A DNA stretch of 64,000 nucleotides from JBBSJZ01 sp041739875. GTDB taxonomy: Bacteria > Planctomycetota > Planctomycetia > Pirellulales > Pirellulaceae. The first letter of the stretch is position 1. Each line of letters begins with the position of its first letter. The stretch spans positions 1 through 64,000 of the forward strand of contig JBGSNA010000153.1 of NCBI GenBank assembly GCA_041739875.1, in the 5' to 3' direction. The notes below the pieces were generated by a model that ran no database searches, was not told where the DNA came from, and saw nothing but the letters and a program-made list of their open reading frames with translations. Below are positions 35,164 to 44,202 of the stretch, one piece after another. Both the position numbers and the translations under genes were made by a program.

Positions 35164-37119
35164 TTACAGGAAGTTCAAAACGGTTAATTGACTAATTTGA
35201 CCAATGAGCCGCATGGAGGCTTCGATCGTGGTTTGTCGCTGGGTCAACTGGCTAATGACGGTTGCTAAATCCGCATCGATTTCTTCCGACTTTTGGCTCG
35301 TGAGAACCACAATGTTGTCTTCGACCGCTGTTCTTAACGTGGCCGCACTTTGGGCCATCACACCGACGCGCCCGCGAGTCCGCGAGGCTCGGTCCAAGTC
35401 CTCGTCTAACCTTTTTTGCAAGCGTGTGATTTCAGGGATGTCGTTTTCTCGCACTGCTGCTTCCAATCGCAACAACGTATCAAACGTGCCACCAGCCTCT
35501 CGTGGCCGATAGTCCCGACCTACAAGCGTTGCAACGGAACCGTCAATCTGACCCGACGCTTCGTTTTCACCTTCGGGAATAAACCCCAGCACAACGCCTG
35601 CATTACTTGAGCTGGGCTGTGAAACTCGCAATTGCCCAACGCCAGGAGGCGACTTCAATTGCAAGCCGTTGCCAAAATCATTGAGTCCCACGAGCACACG
35701 ACTTGAATCTTGGTTAAGCGGGTGGTTCACAATGAGAGCAATCACGTCGCCAATCGTTTCGGCGTTACCGAGTTCAATTCCCAACTCAACTCCATCGGGA
35801 CGAGTGATAACAAAGTCGTCACCATCCGTATTCTTTTCGATACCGCGACCAAAATTCAGATCGTCGAGTAACGTCGCACCACTGGAACTTCGAATGCCGA
35901 GCTGCTGGGCGGTGCTGCCGCCGTTCTCACCAATCGAATAGTCAACGCCGCTGAGAAGTGACCGTATATCAATACGTCCTGCGTTCTCATTTAACTCAGC
36001 ACGAACGTCCGCTCCGCTGCGGTTGATCGCAATCAAGACTTCACCAATCGTTCGAGCTTCGGACAAGTCCACCGTAAAGACTCGTTCGCCTTGACGGATT
36101 TGGATACCCGCCGATAAGTCGACGCCGGCACCAAAAGCGAGTTCCGAAATATCCGTGTTCACAGTGACGCGAGGCGCCAAACGATCACCAATGATGGGCG
36201 GCGCGTTCAAGCCAAGTGGATTCTCGATCCCTAGATCCGTCGCAAGTGTGGAGCCCGTGGAATTGTCAATGGCGAGAGTCCCTGGCAATCCGTCGGTGTA
36301 CTCGATTTGGATCGCGTCGCTACTTATCGAGACAGTAAGCGTTCGACCGTTGAACTCGAGTTGTTCAATGACGTCTTTGATGTCACCGACCGACGAAGCG
36401 TTGGACAAGTTAATGTCCTGCCAATTGCTGCCATCGGATATCCGTATCACCCCCGGTTTCACGCCGTCGCCACTCTTCATGTCCACAAGTCGCGTGTTTC
36501 GATCCAGAGCGGCGTCTAGCGGCTCGCCTTGAATCACCGTCGTAAATGCGCCGAGCGCATCGTTTCCAGTGATGTTAATGGCGGTCGCTTTTCCGGCACC
36601 AAGGTCCGCTCGCCCCACCGCTTGGTTGCCGCCAAACAGCACGCCATCCATGCTTGTTTCATACGCTTGACCGGTATCCAGGATACCCCCAAGCATTTGA
36701 TGGTTGCTAAACATCGAGTTTCCCGCACTCAAAACGGTCTCCAACGTTTGGCGAATCGATGACGCCAGCGCAACTCGCTCGTCCTCGGAGAGAATATTCT
36801 GAGCGGCTTCGACGGTCACTCCACGGGCTGCGGTTAGCGAGGTGGTAATTCGATCAAGCGCCGAATCCGCAGATTGATAGAATGCAGACGTCGAATTGGC
36901 GTTTCGAACCAATTGATTGCTGCGGTCGATCCCCTGCTGCAGATTGATTGCTCGACCAGCAGCCGTCGGATCGTCCGACAGACGGAGTACTCGTCGTCCG
37001 GAACTGAGTTGGTCAAAATCCCGTTGCAGCGCAATTTGGTCCGCGTTGAGCTGAAACAGCGCCCGCTGTGCAGCCAATGGCGTGCTCGTGCGAACCGTGC
37101 TGACCGGCAGTAAAGGCAT
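35164..37119 (-). CDS. flgL: flagellar hook-associated protein 3 (hook-filament junction), oversized
   Basis: 651 residues; E. coli FlgL has 317. N-terminal QRALFQLNADQIALQRDFDQLSSGRRVLRLSDDPTAAGRAINLQ (split by no gap) and C-terminal coiled segments (ETLLRLEAAVRENDI-like, TIEASMRLIGQISQLTVLNFL) are the FlgL/flagellin D0-D1 helices. The middle has an inserted region with flagellin_IN-like units (ASSVGDIKDVIEQLE, ARTIGEVLIAINRSG, AETIGDVIALIVNHP). FlgL joins hook (through FlgK) to filament. It is the first gene of this leftward locus in the window and is divergent from the zinc-ribbon gene; flgK is not in view. Confidence 0.93.
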   Translation of the reverse strand: MPLLPVSTVRTSTPLAAQRALFQLNADQIALQRDFDQLSSGRRVLRLSDDPTAAGRAINLQQGIDRSNQLVRNANSTSAFYQSADSALDRITTSLTAARGVTVEAAQNILSEDERVALASSIRQTLETVLSAGNSMFSNHQMLGGILDTGQAYETSMDGVLFGGNQAVGRADLGAGKATAINITGNDALGAFTTVIQGEPLDAALDRNTRLVDMKSGDGVKPGVIRISDGSNWQDINLSNASSVGDIKDVIEQLEFNGRTLTVSISSDAIQIEYTDGLPGTLAIDNSTGSTLATDLGIENPLGLNAPPIIGDRLAPRVTVNTDISELAFGAGVDLSAGIQIRQGERVFTVDLSEARTIGEVLIAINRSGADVRAELNENAGRIDIRSLLSGVDYSIGENGGSTAQQLGIRSSSGATLLDDLNFGRGIEKNTDGDDFVITRPDGVELGIELGNAETIGDVIALIVNHPLNQDSSRVLVGLNDFGNGLQLKSPPGVGQLRVSQPSSSNAGVVLGFIPEGENEASGQIDGSVATLVGRDYRPREAGGTFDTLLRLEAAVRENDIPEITRLQKRLDEDLDRASRTRGRVGVMAQSAATLRTAVEDNIVVLTSQKSEEIDADLATVISQLTQRQTTIEASMRLIGQISQLTVLNFL

Positions 37120-37306
37120 TTTCAAACCAGTGACAACGGACTATTCAACGAGAATCCACATCCTCTCTATCGACAGCTTTGAATCCGATGATCCAATCCT
37201 TCGGCACATCGAGAAAACTCAGCTCAAACCTCCTGGTTTACTGTTAGGACATAATGAACCGAAACGCACTTCATGACTCACATCCAATAGGCACGGCAAA
37301 CCGACC

Positions 37307-37936
37307 ATGATTCTGATTGGCACGATGAACCTCACACGGACTCGCGACCGTGGCAACTTTTATTGTCCGACATGCGGCAGCACCAGCTCTTATCGCTTGC
37401 GGTCGCGCCGTCCATTCCTGACGATCTATTTCATTCCCACCGTTCCCGTTGGGGCGAGTGAACCATTCATCGAATGCGACCAGTGCCGATCCAAATGGGA
37501 TCTATCGGTGCTGGAAATGGATCGCGAAGCACACGAAAAGGCCCAGCAAGAGCAGTTTCTTGATGAGGCAATGCGTTCGGCTGTACTGGTGACTCTCGTT
37601 GATGAGAAAATCAGCGAGGACGAAATCGCAGCGCTTTTGCGAATTGGAAACAACCTTCTCGAGAGGGAGCTCGATCGAGAGGAACTCGGACGGCTTTGCT
37701 CCATCGCTCAACAGAACAAGATCAAGGCGGAGAATTACGTCCTTACCGTGTCGCGACGTTGGAGCCAGCCGCAAAGAGTGCAGGCGCTTCAAGCCATGTT
37801 CCTCGCGGCCACGGCGGAGGGTGATCTATCCGAGAGCAAGCTGAAGACGCTGATGAGCCTCCGCACAACGCTCGACTTGACCGACGCAGAGTACGAAACG
37901 GCGATCGAACATGCTTTACGTTTACATCACCTCTAA
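37307..37936 (+). CDS. zinc-ribbon plus TerB-like helical protein
   Basis: 209 residues. The N-terminal zinc ribbon has YCPTCGS (Cys20, Cys23) and ECDQCRS (second pair near 57-60), with YRLRSRRPFLTIYFIPTVPVG between them. From about residue 85 to the end is an all-helical acidic domain of TerB/DUF type (DEAMRSAVLVTLVDEKISEDEIAALLRIGNNLL, then FLAATAEGDLSESKLKTLMSLR), each half with an EF-hand-like D/E-rich loop. Related zinc-ribbon proteins are common and uncharacterised. It stands alone between flgL and the PFK gene. Confidence 0.75.
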   Translation: MILIGTMNLTRTRDRGNFYCPTCGSTSSYRLRSRRPFLTIYFIPTVPVGASEPFIECDQCRSKWDLSVLEMDREAHEKAQQEQFLDEAMRSAVLVTLVDEKISEDEIAALLRIGNNLLERELDREELGRLCSIAQQNKIKAENYVLTVSRRWSQPQRVQALQAMFLAATAEGDLSESKLKTLMSLRTTLDLTDAEYETAIEHALRLHHL

Positions 37937-38034
37937 GTCACAAGTGTCGCCGTCTTGGCTAGCCGCTCGCCATAACTAAAATCAATCGCTTGAAACGACG
38001 CCATAACCACCTTTCACAACCGTTGCACCCCACA

Positions 38035-39315
38035 ATGCCTGACTATCACGACCTCGACATCAAACGCGTCGCCATCTTGTTCGCCGGCGGACCAGCTCCG
38101 GCCGCGAACGCCGTGATCTCCACAGCCGCCTTCTCGTTTCTTGAAGAAGGCGCACAAGTCTTTGGAATCAAGCATGGTTACAGCCGCTTAGCCGAATACA
38201 CCGCCGCCGAACCCATGCAAGAAGGTACGGACTATATCCGCTTCACGCATGAGTTGCTTACGAACGCCCGAACCAGTCGCGGGATCATGATCGGCACCGC
38301 GCGAACGAACCCTGGTAAGCATGTCAGCGCGCCTGAACACCTCAAAGACACTGAACTTGTCGCGCCACTGCGCCGTGTCTACGAAGGGTTGTGTTCGCTC
38401 GAAGTCGACGCACTCATCTCGATCGGCGGCGACGATACGCTCAAGACCGCCAACAAACTGAAAATGTTCCAAGACAACTTGCCAGCCGGTGCGAGACGCT
38501 TCCCAGTGATTCACCTCCCCAAAACGATTGATAACGATTACTGCGGGATTGATTTCACCTTCGGATTTTTCACGGCGGTAGAAACACTCGCAGAAGAAAT
38601 TCGCAATCTCAATTTCGATGCTGCCGCTGGACGAGCCTATTTCCTTTGCGAAGCGATGGGACGTAGCGCCGGATGGCTTGCTTATGGTGCTGCGATCGCT
38701 GGTGAAGCCAGTATGGTATTGAGTGTCGAAGACATCATTGGTCCGCTGGCCGCAGAGGAGGTCCACCCAGAAACCGGCAAGCCTCGCAAAGTGATGGATC
38801 TCGATAAAGTCATTGACCGCATGGTCGACATGATGGTTGCCCGTGAACGCGAAGGTCGCCAATACGGAACGATCGTAATCGCCGAAGGCATGGCAGAATT
38901 TCTCCCCGCAAAGTATCTCGAAGGCGTCAGTCGCGATGATCACGGCCACATCAATATCTCGTCGATCAACCTGGGAACGCTCGTCTCAGGCTTGCTGGCC
39001 AAGGCATACAACAAGCGAACCGGACGCACACGCAAGGTCAACGGTTTACAACTCGGTTACGAAGCCCGCTGTGCCGCTCCACATGCCTATGACGTGATCC
39101 TCGGTTCGCAACTCGGCGTCGGTGCCTATCGCGCACTCGTCGAAGAAAAGTTGAATGGTGTCATGGTGAGCGTTTCGGGCCAGTTCGACTTGCACTTTGT
39201 GCCGTTCGAACAATTGGTGGATCCCAAGACTCTTGTGACCAAAGTTCGATTCATCGAACAGAAGAGCGACTTCCATCGACTCGCACGATTCCTCGAAACG
39301 TGCATCGACAGCTAG
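38035..39315 (+). CDS. pfkA: 6-phosphofructokinase (PPi-type candidate)
   Basis: 426 residues from the ATG at 38035. PFK signatures: VAILFAGGPAPAANAVI, LISIGGDDTLKTANKL, LPKTIDNDYCGIDFTFGF, EAMGRSAGWLAYGAA and VIAEGMAEFLP. In the nucleotide loop, GGDD rather than GGDG is the residue pattern of pyrophosphate-dependent PFKs, and PKTIDND also fits that clade; so fructose-6-P phosphorylation with PPi is likely and would be reversible. Length suits the long PPi-PFK class. It is convergent with malQ (44-nt gap). Confidence 0.88.
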   Translation: MPDYHDLDIKRVAILFAGGPAPAANAVISTAAFSFLEEGAQVFGIKHGYSRLAEYTAAEPMQEGTDYIRFTHELLTNARTSRGIMIGTARTNPGKHVSAPEHLKDTELVAPLRRVYEGLCSLEVDALISIGGDDTLKTANKLKMFQDNLPAGARRFPVIHLPKTIDNDYCGIDFTFGFFTAVETLAEEIRNLNFDAAAGRAYFLCEAMGRSAGWLAYGAAIAGEASMVLSVEDIIGPLAAEEVHPETGKPRKVMDLDKVIDRMVDMMVAREREGRQYGTIVIAEGMAEFLPAKYLEGVSRDDHGHINISSINLGTLVSGLLAKAYNKRTGRTRKVNGLQLGYEARCAAPHAYDVILGSQLGVGAYRALVEEKLNGVMVSVSGQFDLHFVPFEQLVDPKTLVTKVRFIEQKSDFHRLARFLETCIDS

Positions 39316-39359
39316 TCGTTGAAAACTCCACCTCGAGTTCACGTGTAAATTACCAAAGC

Positions 39360-40892
39360 CTATCGGCCGAATAGCACCGTCAGCTCGGCCATGCGGGCGG
39401 CAACTTGAGGTGTGAGTTCACCAGGCTGCAATCGCCACGACCAGTTGCCGCCGATCGTGGATGGGGTATTCATTCTCGCACTGCTGTCCAACGACAATAA
39501 ATCCTGCATGGGGATGATAGCGAACTTGGCAACGCTACCTAGCGCAAGGCGAATCATTTGCCATGCAATATCGTCACTGCCGCAATTAAGATATTTCATC
39601 ACGGCAGCCTGCGTGACTTCGTTTTGTGACTCAAACCAACCACGTGTCGTATCGTTGTCATGCGTCCCGGTGTAGGCAACCGTTTCTGGTTCGTAATGAT
39701 GTGGCAAGAACTGATTCGTGTCTGGCTCGAACGGATCAAACGCGAACTGCAGCACTCGCATTCCTGGAAACTCGAACTCCTTTCTCAACGCATCAACCTC
39801 GGGCGTGATCAGCCCCAAGTCCTCTGCTAAAATCGGATAGCCAGTAAAGCGTCGCTGAAATTCTTGAAACAGCTCACTCCCAGGTGCTTTCACCCATTCG
39901 CCTTGAATCGCTGTCTCGCACGCGGCTGGAATATTCCAGCAGGCTTGGAAACCACGGAAGTGATCGATACGAACAATGTCCACGAGACGGCGCATGCTTT
40001 CGAAACGTCGCATCCACCATGTGAAACCGTCTCGCTTCATTGCATCCCAATCATAGAGCGGGTTTCCCCATCGCTGGCCTGTTTCGCTGAAATAGTCAGG
40101 TGGAACGCCAGCGACCACAATTGGTTGAAGTTCATCATCAAGCAAGAACAACTCCGGTGAGCTCCATACGTCGGCGCTATCAAAGGCGACGAAGATAGGA
40201 ATGTCACCGATGATTTGGACGCCTCGATTGTGAGCGTGCTGTTTGAGCAGCGTCCATTGGCGATCAAAATAAAACTGAAGCACTTTCTGGATTGTGATTT
40301 CGGCAGCGCATGTGTGTGACCAATGCCGCATCGCATGTTCTTGACGCTTCGCGATCGCTGGATCCCAGAATGAATTCCACATTGAATTCAAGACGTTCTG
40401 TTTCTCGGCAACGGCGTCATAGTGCTGTTTGATGGCCATGAACAACGCATAGTCGTCGAGCCAATCCGTGTGCCTTTGGCAGAACGCTTGGAACTCCTCG
40501 CGACGTTCTGGACTTGCATGCGAGCTAAATCGCCGAGCACATTCCTGTAACCAAGGCAGCTTGTTTCCGATCACGGCATCGTAATCAACCTTGGCTAAAT
40601 CATCGCCACAGGCGAGGTTGATCGGCAACGTATCCAAGCCGACATCTGCGGCCATCGCGTCGAGGTCGATCAGCAGCGGGTTGCCCGCAAAACTTGAACT
40701 CGCTGCATAGGGTGAGTGACCGAAACCCGTTGGCCCGAGCGGCAAAAGTTGCCAGTAGCATTGCTTGGATTCGAATAAAAAGTCAACGAATTCAAACGAC
40801 GCACGCCCAATATCACCGATGCCATAGGGAGCGGCCAAAGATGACGGGTGCAAGAGGATACCCGATCCCCGACGTGTCGAAGCTGTTTCCAT
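39360..40892 (-). CDS. malQ: 4-alpha-glucanotransferase (amylomaltase)
   Basis: 510 residues of GH77 type: GSGILLHPSSLAAPYGIGDIG, YWQLLPLGPTGFGHSPY, IGDIPIFVAFDSADVW, VRIDHFRGFQACW with the Asp nucleophile, LAEDLGLITPEVDALR with the acid/base Glu, and YTGTHDNDTTRGWF with the third acidic residue. It transfers alpha-1,4-glucan segments in glycogen/maltodextrin metabolism. Full length. The gltA gene lies 38 nt upstream on the same strand. Confidence 0.96.
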   Translation of the reverse strand: METASTRRGSGILLHPSSLAAPYGIGDIGRASFEFVDFLFESKQCYWQLLPLGPTGFGHSPYAASSSFAGNPLLIDLDAMAADVGLDTLPINLACGDDLAKVDYDAVIGNKLPWLQECARRFSSHASPERREEFQAFCQRHTDWLDDYALFMAIKQHYDAVAEKQNVLNSMWNSFWDPAIAKRQEHAMRHWSHTCAAEITIQKVLQFYFDRQWTLLKQHAHNRGVQIIGDIPIFVAFDSADVWSSPELFLLDDELQPIVVAGVPPDYFSETGQRWGNPLYDWDAMKRDGFTWWMRRFESMRRLVDIVRIDHFRGFQACWNIPAACETAIQGEWVKAPGSELFQEFQRRFTGYPILAEDLGLITPEVDALRKEFEFPGMRVLQFAFDPFEPDTNQFLPHHYEPETVAYTGTHDNDTTRGWFESQNEVTQAAVMKYLNCGSDDIAWQMIRLALGSVAKFAIIPMQDLLSLDSSARMNTPSTIGGNWSWRLQPGELTPQVAARMAELTVLFGR

Positions 40893-40930
40893 TCAATCGT
40901 AAATCCGTTGGTTTGCTGCTTCGAATTCAA

Positions 40931-42247
40931 TTATCGTTTGCCAACTGGCAAGTACGGACGTTCCGTCGCGCCGGTGTAGACTTGTCGGGGACGGTTGATC
41001 TTCTTGCCCGGGCTCTTGTGCATTTCACTCCAGTGAGCGATCCAACCCGGCAGACGTCCAATCGCAAACAAGACGGTAAACATTTGCACGGGAATTCCCA
41101 ATGCTCGGTAAATTACACCTGAATAGAAGTCAACGTTGGGGTACAGTTTTCGTTCGATGAAGTACTCATCTTGCAACGCGACTTCCTCGAGCTTTTGGGC
41201 AACTTCGAACAAGGGATCGTTGAGGCTCAGTTTGGCGAGCAGTTTATCGCAACTGGTCTTAATGATCGTCGCCCGCGGATCGAAGTTTTTGTAGACTCGG
41301 TGACCAAAGCCCATGAGTCGAACTTGGCTGTTCTTATCCTTGGCCATGTCAACGTACTTCTTCACGTTGCCACCGTCAGCAACGATTCCTTCAAGCATTT
41401 TCACGCAAGCTTCGTTCGCTCCACCGTGAAGCGGTCCCCACAAGGCACCGATACCGGCTGAGATACTTGCGAAAAGATTCGCGTTGCTGCTGCCAACCAT
41501 GCGGACCGTCGACGTGCTGCAGTTCTGTTCGTGATCAGCATGAACAATCAGCAACAAGTTAAGTGCTTCGACGAAATCGGGGTCGACCACAAAATCTTCG
41601 GCCGGTGTCGAAAACATCATGTGAAGGAAGTTTTCGCAGTAGCTCAGATTATTGTGGGGGTACATGAACGGTTGCCCCATCGATTTCTTGTAACTGTATG
41701 CCGCAATGGTTGGCAATTTGGCAAGCAACCGGAAGATCGAAATCTCGACTTGGTCGGGATCGCTGGGGTCCATCGAATCCTGGTAGAACGTCGATAGCGC
41801 ACCCACCACGCTGCTCAAAATCGCCATCGGGTGCGCGTCACGCGGAAATCCATTATAGAACGACCGCATGTCCTCATGGATCATGGTGTGTTCGCGAATG
41901 CCGGTTCGAAACACGGCGGCTTGATCGGGGTTCGGCAATTCGCCGTAAATCAACAGGAACGCGGTCTCGAGAAAATCGCAGTTCGCCGCGAGGTCTTCGA
42001 TCCCGTAGCCTCGATAGCGGAGAATACCTTTTTCGCCATCCAGAAACGTGATCGCGCTACTCGTACTGCCCGTATTCACGAACCCTTCGTCGAGCGTGAT
42101 CATCCCTGTTTCTGCTCGAAGTTTACTGATATCGATCGCCCGTTCGTGCTCCGTTCCTTCGACAAGCGGAAGTACGACTTCCTTGTCTCCGTAGACGAGA
42201 CGCACGGTGTCAATTTTCTTGGCTTCCAGACCGACGGTCGTGCTCAT
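40931..42247 (-). CDS. gltA: citrate synthase
   Basis: 438 residues, type II (hexameric, NADH-sensitive) form with the N-terminal beta domain (KIDTVRLVYGDKEVVLPLVEG). Active-site segments: LLIVHADHEQNCSTSTVRMVGSS (first His), GALWGPLHGGANEA (second catalytic His), MGFGHRVYKNFDPRA, and DFYSGVIYRALGIP with the catalytic Asp. Condenses acetyl-CoA with oxaloacetate. ATG at 42247 is used; two codons upstream is an in-frame TTG. Confidence 0.96.
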   Translation of the reverse strand: MSTTVGLEAKKIDTVRLVYGDKEVVLPLVEGTEHERAIDISKLRAETGMITLDEGFVNTGSTSSAITFLDGEKGILRYRGYGIEDLAANCDFLETAFLLIYGELPNPDQAAVFRTGIREHTMIHEDMRSFYNGFPRDAHPMAILSSVVGALSTFYQDSMDPSDPDQVEISIFRLLAKLPTIAAYSYKKSMGQPFMYPHNNLSYCENFLHMMFSTPAEDFVVDPDFVEALNLLLIVHADHEQNCSTSTVRMVGSSNANLFASISAGIGALWGPLHGGANEACVKMLEGIVADGGNVKKYVDMAKDKNSQVRLMGFGHRVYKNFDPRATIIKTSCDKLLAKLSLNDPLFEVAQKLEEVALQDEYFIERKLYPNVDFYSGVIYRALGIPVQMFTVLFAIGRLPGWIAHWSEMHKSPGKKINRPRQVYTGATERPYLPVGKR

Positions 42248-42378
42248 GAGCAAATCCCGAACTCTTAACAGGCTAAAACACAGATGTAAACGGATCTAGA
42301 TCACTGGGCTACCGCCGAGCCAAGGATCGCAACTATGTTCAGTGTAGCTGTGCAGACAGCAAGCGACAATCAGCGGAG

Positions 42379-43668
42379 CTAGCCAACTAATTGATCCTGC
42401 TGGTCCATTCGATGAACGCGAATTGACTCAATCTTTCGATTGCTCGCCTTCAAAATTTCGAACTGGACGTCGCCAATATTCAGCCTCTGGCCTTCGTCAG
42501 GAATCAGGCCCGTATGGTAAAGCACAAATCCGGCAACTGTTTCATAATCGTCGCTCTCGGGCAAGTCCCAATCCAAAGCCTCGTTTAGGTCGTCAATCAT
42601 GACACGACCGTCGACTTCTGCGGTTGACTCATCGATGATCGCGATGCCAAATTCCTCGTGTTCGTCGGATTCGTCAACAATTTCGCCGACGATTTCTTCC
42701 AACGCATCTTCGATCGTGACCACACCAGCCATTTGCTGGAATTCGTCAAAAACAATCGCCATGTGGCTGCGGCTGTGAAGGAACTCGCGAAGCAGTAATT
42801 CAACGCTGCGGTCTTTTGGAACCGTCCATGGCCGACGAGCAATTTTTTCGAGCGATTCTTCGGGCAATCGATTTGTCACCAGGTACGGCAACAGATCTTT
42901 CACATACAGCACACCGACGACATCATCGAGAGTCTTGTTGAACACGGGCAAGCGAGTCCGCCCACTTTCCGCGACCATGGCAAGGACTTCGTCCCAGGGC
43001 GTTGTAACGTCAATGGCCTCCACGTCGCCGCGCGGCGTCATGATATGCCCGACCGTGTCTTCGTGGAGCGTCATCACGCCTTGGATCATCTCGCGCACGC
43101 CTGGCCCAAAAAATCCTTCACGTGTTCCCGCAGTAACAATCGTACGAATTTCGTCTTCGAGCTGTTCCTCGTCTTCGTCTTCGCTCTCCTCGGTTCCCGT
43201 CAAACGCCGAGTCATGACGTCGACCAACTCGCCTGGAGCCGCAAGCGGCCGCATTAGAATGGAGAGGCTCCGCCAAAATGGCCACGAGTAGTAAAGGACT
43301 GGGGTGGATGCGAAACGCGTGACCGCAGCGGGAACCCACACGTTCGTCAGCATCAGCAAACCACCAGCGGCAACGCCCCAGATGATCAACCGCGACGAAG
43401 TCACATGCTCGTCCGAGTGATACAAAGCCGCCGTTCCGGCAATCAAGAACATTACCGTTCCGATCATCCGCAAGTAATCGCTACCGGCAATCGCCGTGTC
43501 CTGGTGGTCCAGCAGTGCCCCGAATCGCTCGCGGTTCTTCTTCAGTCGACAGAAAGCCTCCAGCGGTCGCCCAGCGAATCGATCGAGCAACTCCACGCCC
43601 AAACCGCCAATACTGCCCAAGGCAAAGCCAATTGTTGATGCTATCCACCAAATCGACAAGTCGTTCAC
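42379..43668 (-). CDS. CNNM/CorC-type membrane protein with CBS pair
   Basis: 429 residues. Transmembrane segments at about 7-25, 65-85, 95-115 and 125-140 (short DUF21-like region), an acidic linker (TEESEDEDEEQLEDEI), two CBS domains (VGHIMTPRGDVEAIDVTT..., SVELLLREFLHSRSHMAIVFDEF) and a CorC_HlyC transporter-associated domain (EVDGRVMIDDLNEALDWDLPE...YETVAGFVLYHTG). The family is linked to Mg2+/Co2+ export and resistance. GTG start directly abuts the ybeY stop (TAAGTG). Placement after ybeY resembles the ybeY-ybeX(corC) order of proteobacteria. Confidence 0.88.
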   Translation of the reverse strand: MNDLSIWWIASTIGFALGSIGGLGVELLDRFAGRPLEAFCRLKKNRERFGALLDHQDTAIAGSDYLRMIGTVMFLIAGTAALYHSDEHVTSSRLIIWGVAAGGLLMLTNVWVPAAVTRFASTPVLYYSWPFWRSLSILMRPLAAPGELVDVMTRRLTGTEESEDEDEEQLEDEIRTIVTAGTREGFFGPGVREMIQGVMTLHEDTVGHIMTPRGDVEAIDVTTPWDEVLAMVAESGRTRLPVFNKTLDDVVGVLYVKDLLPYLVTNRLPEESLEKIARRPWTVPKDRSVELLLREFLHSRSHMAIVFDEFQQMAGVVTIEDALEEIVGEIVDESDEHEEFGIAIIDESTAEVDGRVMIDDLNEALDWDLPESDDYETVAGFVLYHTGLIPDEGQRLNIGDVQFEILKASNRKIESIRVHRMDQQDQLVG

Positions 43669-44187
43669 TTAATTGATCTCCCAAGGCGCGTCCTTGACTT
43701 CATTCTCGCACGTTTCGGCTTCGTCAGCGCCAAACTTGGAGATGTCAGCTATTCCTAGGCGAGTCAAGACAGCTCGCTCAGCCGCTCGCATGTCCGCTCG
43801 ACTTACCTCATCGGTGTCATCCATCGAGCATATATGAAGCACCCCGTGGACCACGTACAAAATCAATTCATTTTGGGTCGACCATCCTGGCAAGCGAGAG
43901 GCAGTTCTCTCGGCTGTTTCCACGCTCACGACAAGTTCACCTTCCACCAATGGAGGCTCGTCGGTGTACCCAAAGCTGATCACATCGGTGGCATAGTCGT
44001 GCTCAAGATGCCTGTGATTGATACCGCGAATGGTTGCATCGTCGCAAATACGAATACCAATTTGACCGCTGCAATAACCTCGCAGATCCGCCGCCACGAC
44101 TACTGCTTGAATGAGTGATTCAACACAAGCGTCAGGATGGGGAGGTTCGTCGATGGTGATTTCGACTGTGATTGTAGAAGGAGTCAC
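43669..44187 (-). CDS. ybeY: endoribonuclease YbeY, third zinc ligand replaced
   Basis: 172 residues from GTG at 44187 (a TTG at 44196 is the alternative). YbeY pattern: IRGINHRHLEHDYATDVISFGY, VEGELVVSVETAERTA, LILYVVHGVLHICSMDDTDE, then AERAVLTRLGI. YbeY is a zinc-dependent RNase needed for 16S rRNA 3'-end maturation and ribosome quality control. The usual motif is HGxLHLxGYDH with three His ligands; here the first two are present but the third is Asp (MDD). Gene order phoH, HD hydrolase, ybeY, corC-like supports the assignment. Confidence 0.9.
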   Translation of the reverse strand: MTPSTITVEITIDEPPHPDACVESLIQAVVVAADLRGYCSGQIGIRICDDATIRGINHRHLEHDYATDVISFGYTDEPPLVEGELVVSVETAERTASRLPGWSTQNELILYVVHGVLHICSMDDTDEVSRADMRAAERAVLTRLGIADISKFGADEAETCENEVKDAPWEIN

Positions 44188-44202
44188 TTGAATCAAAAAT
44201 CG

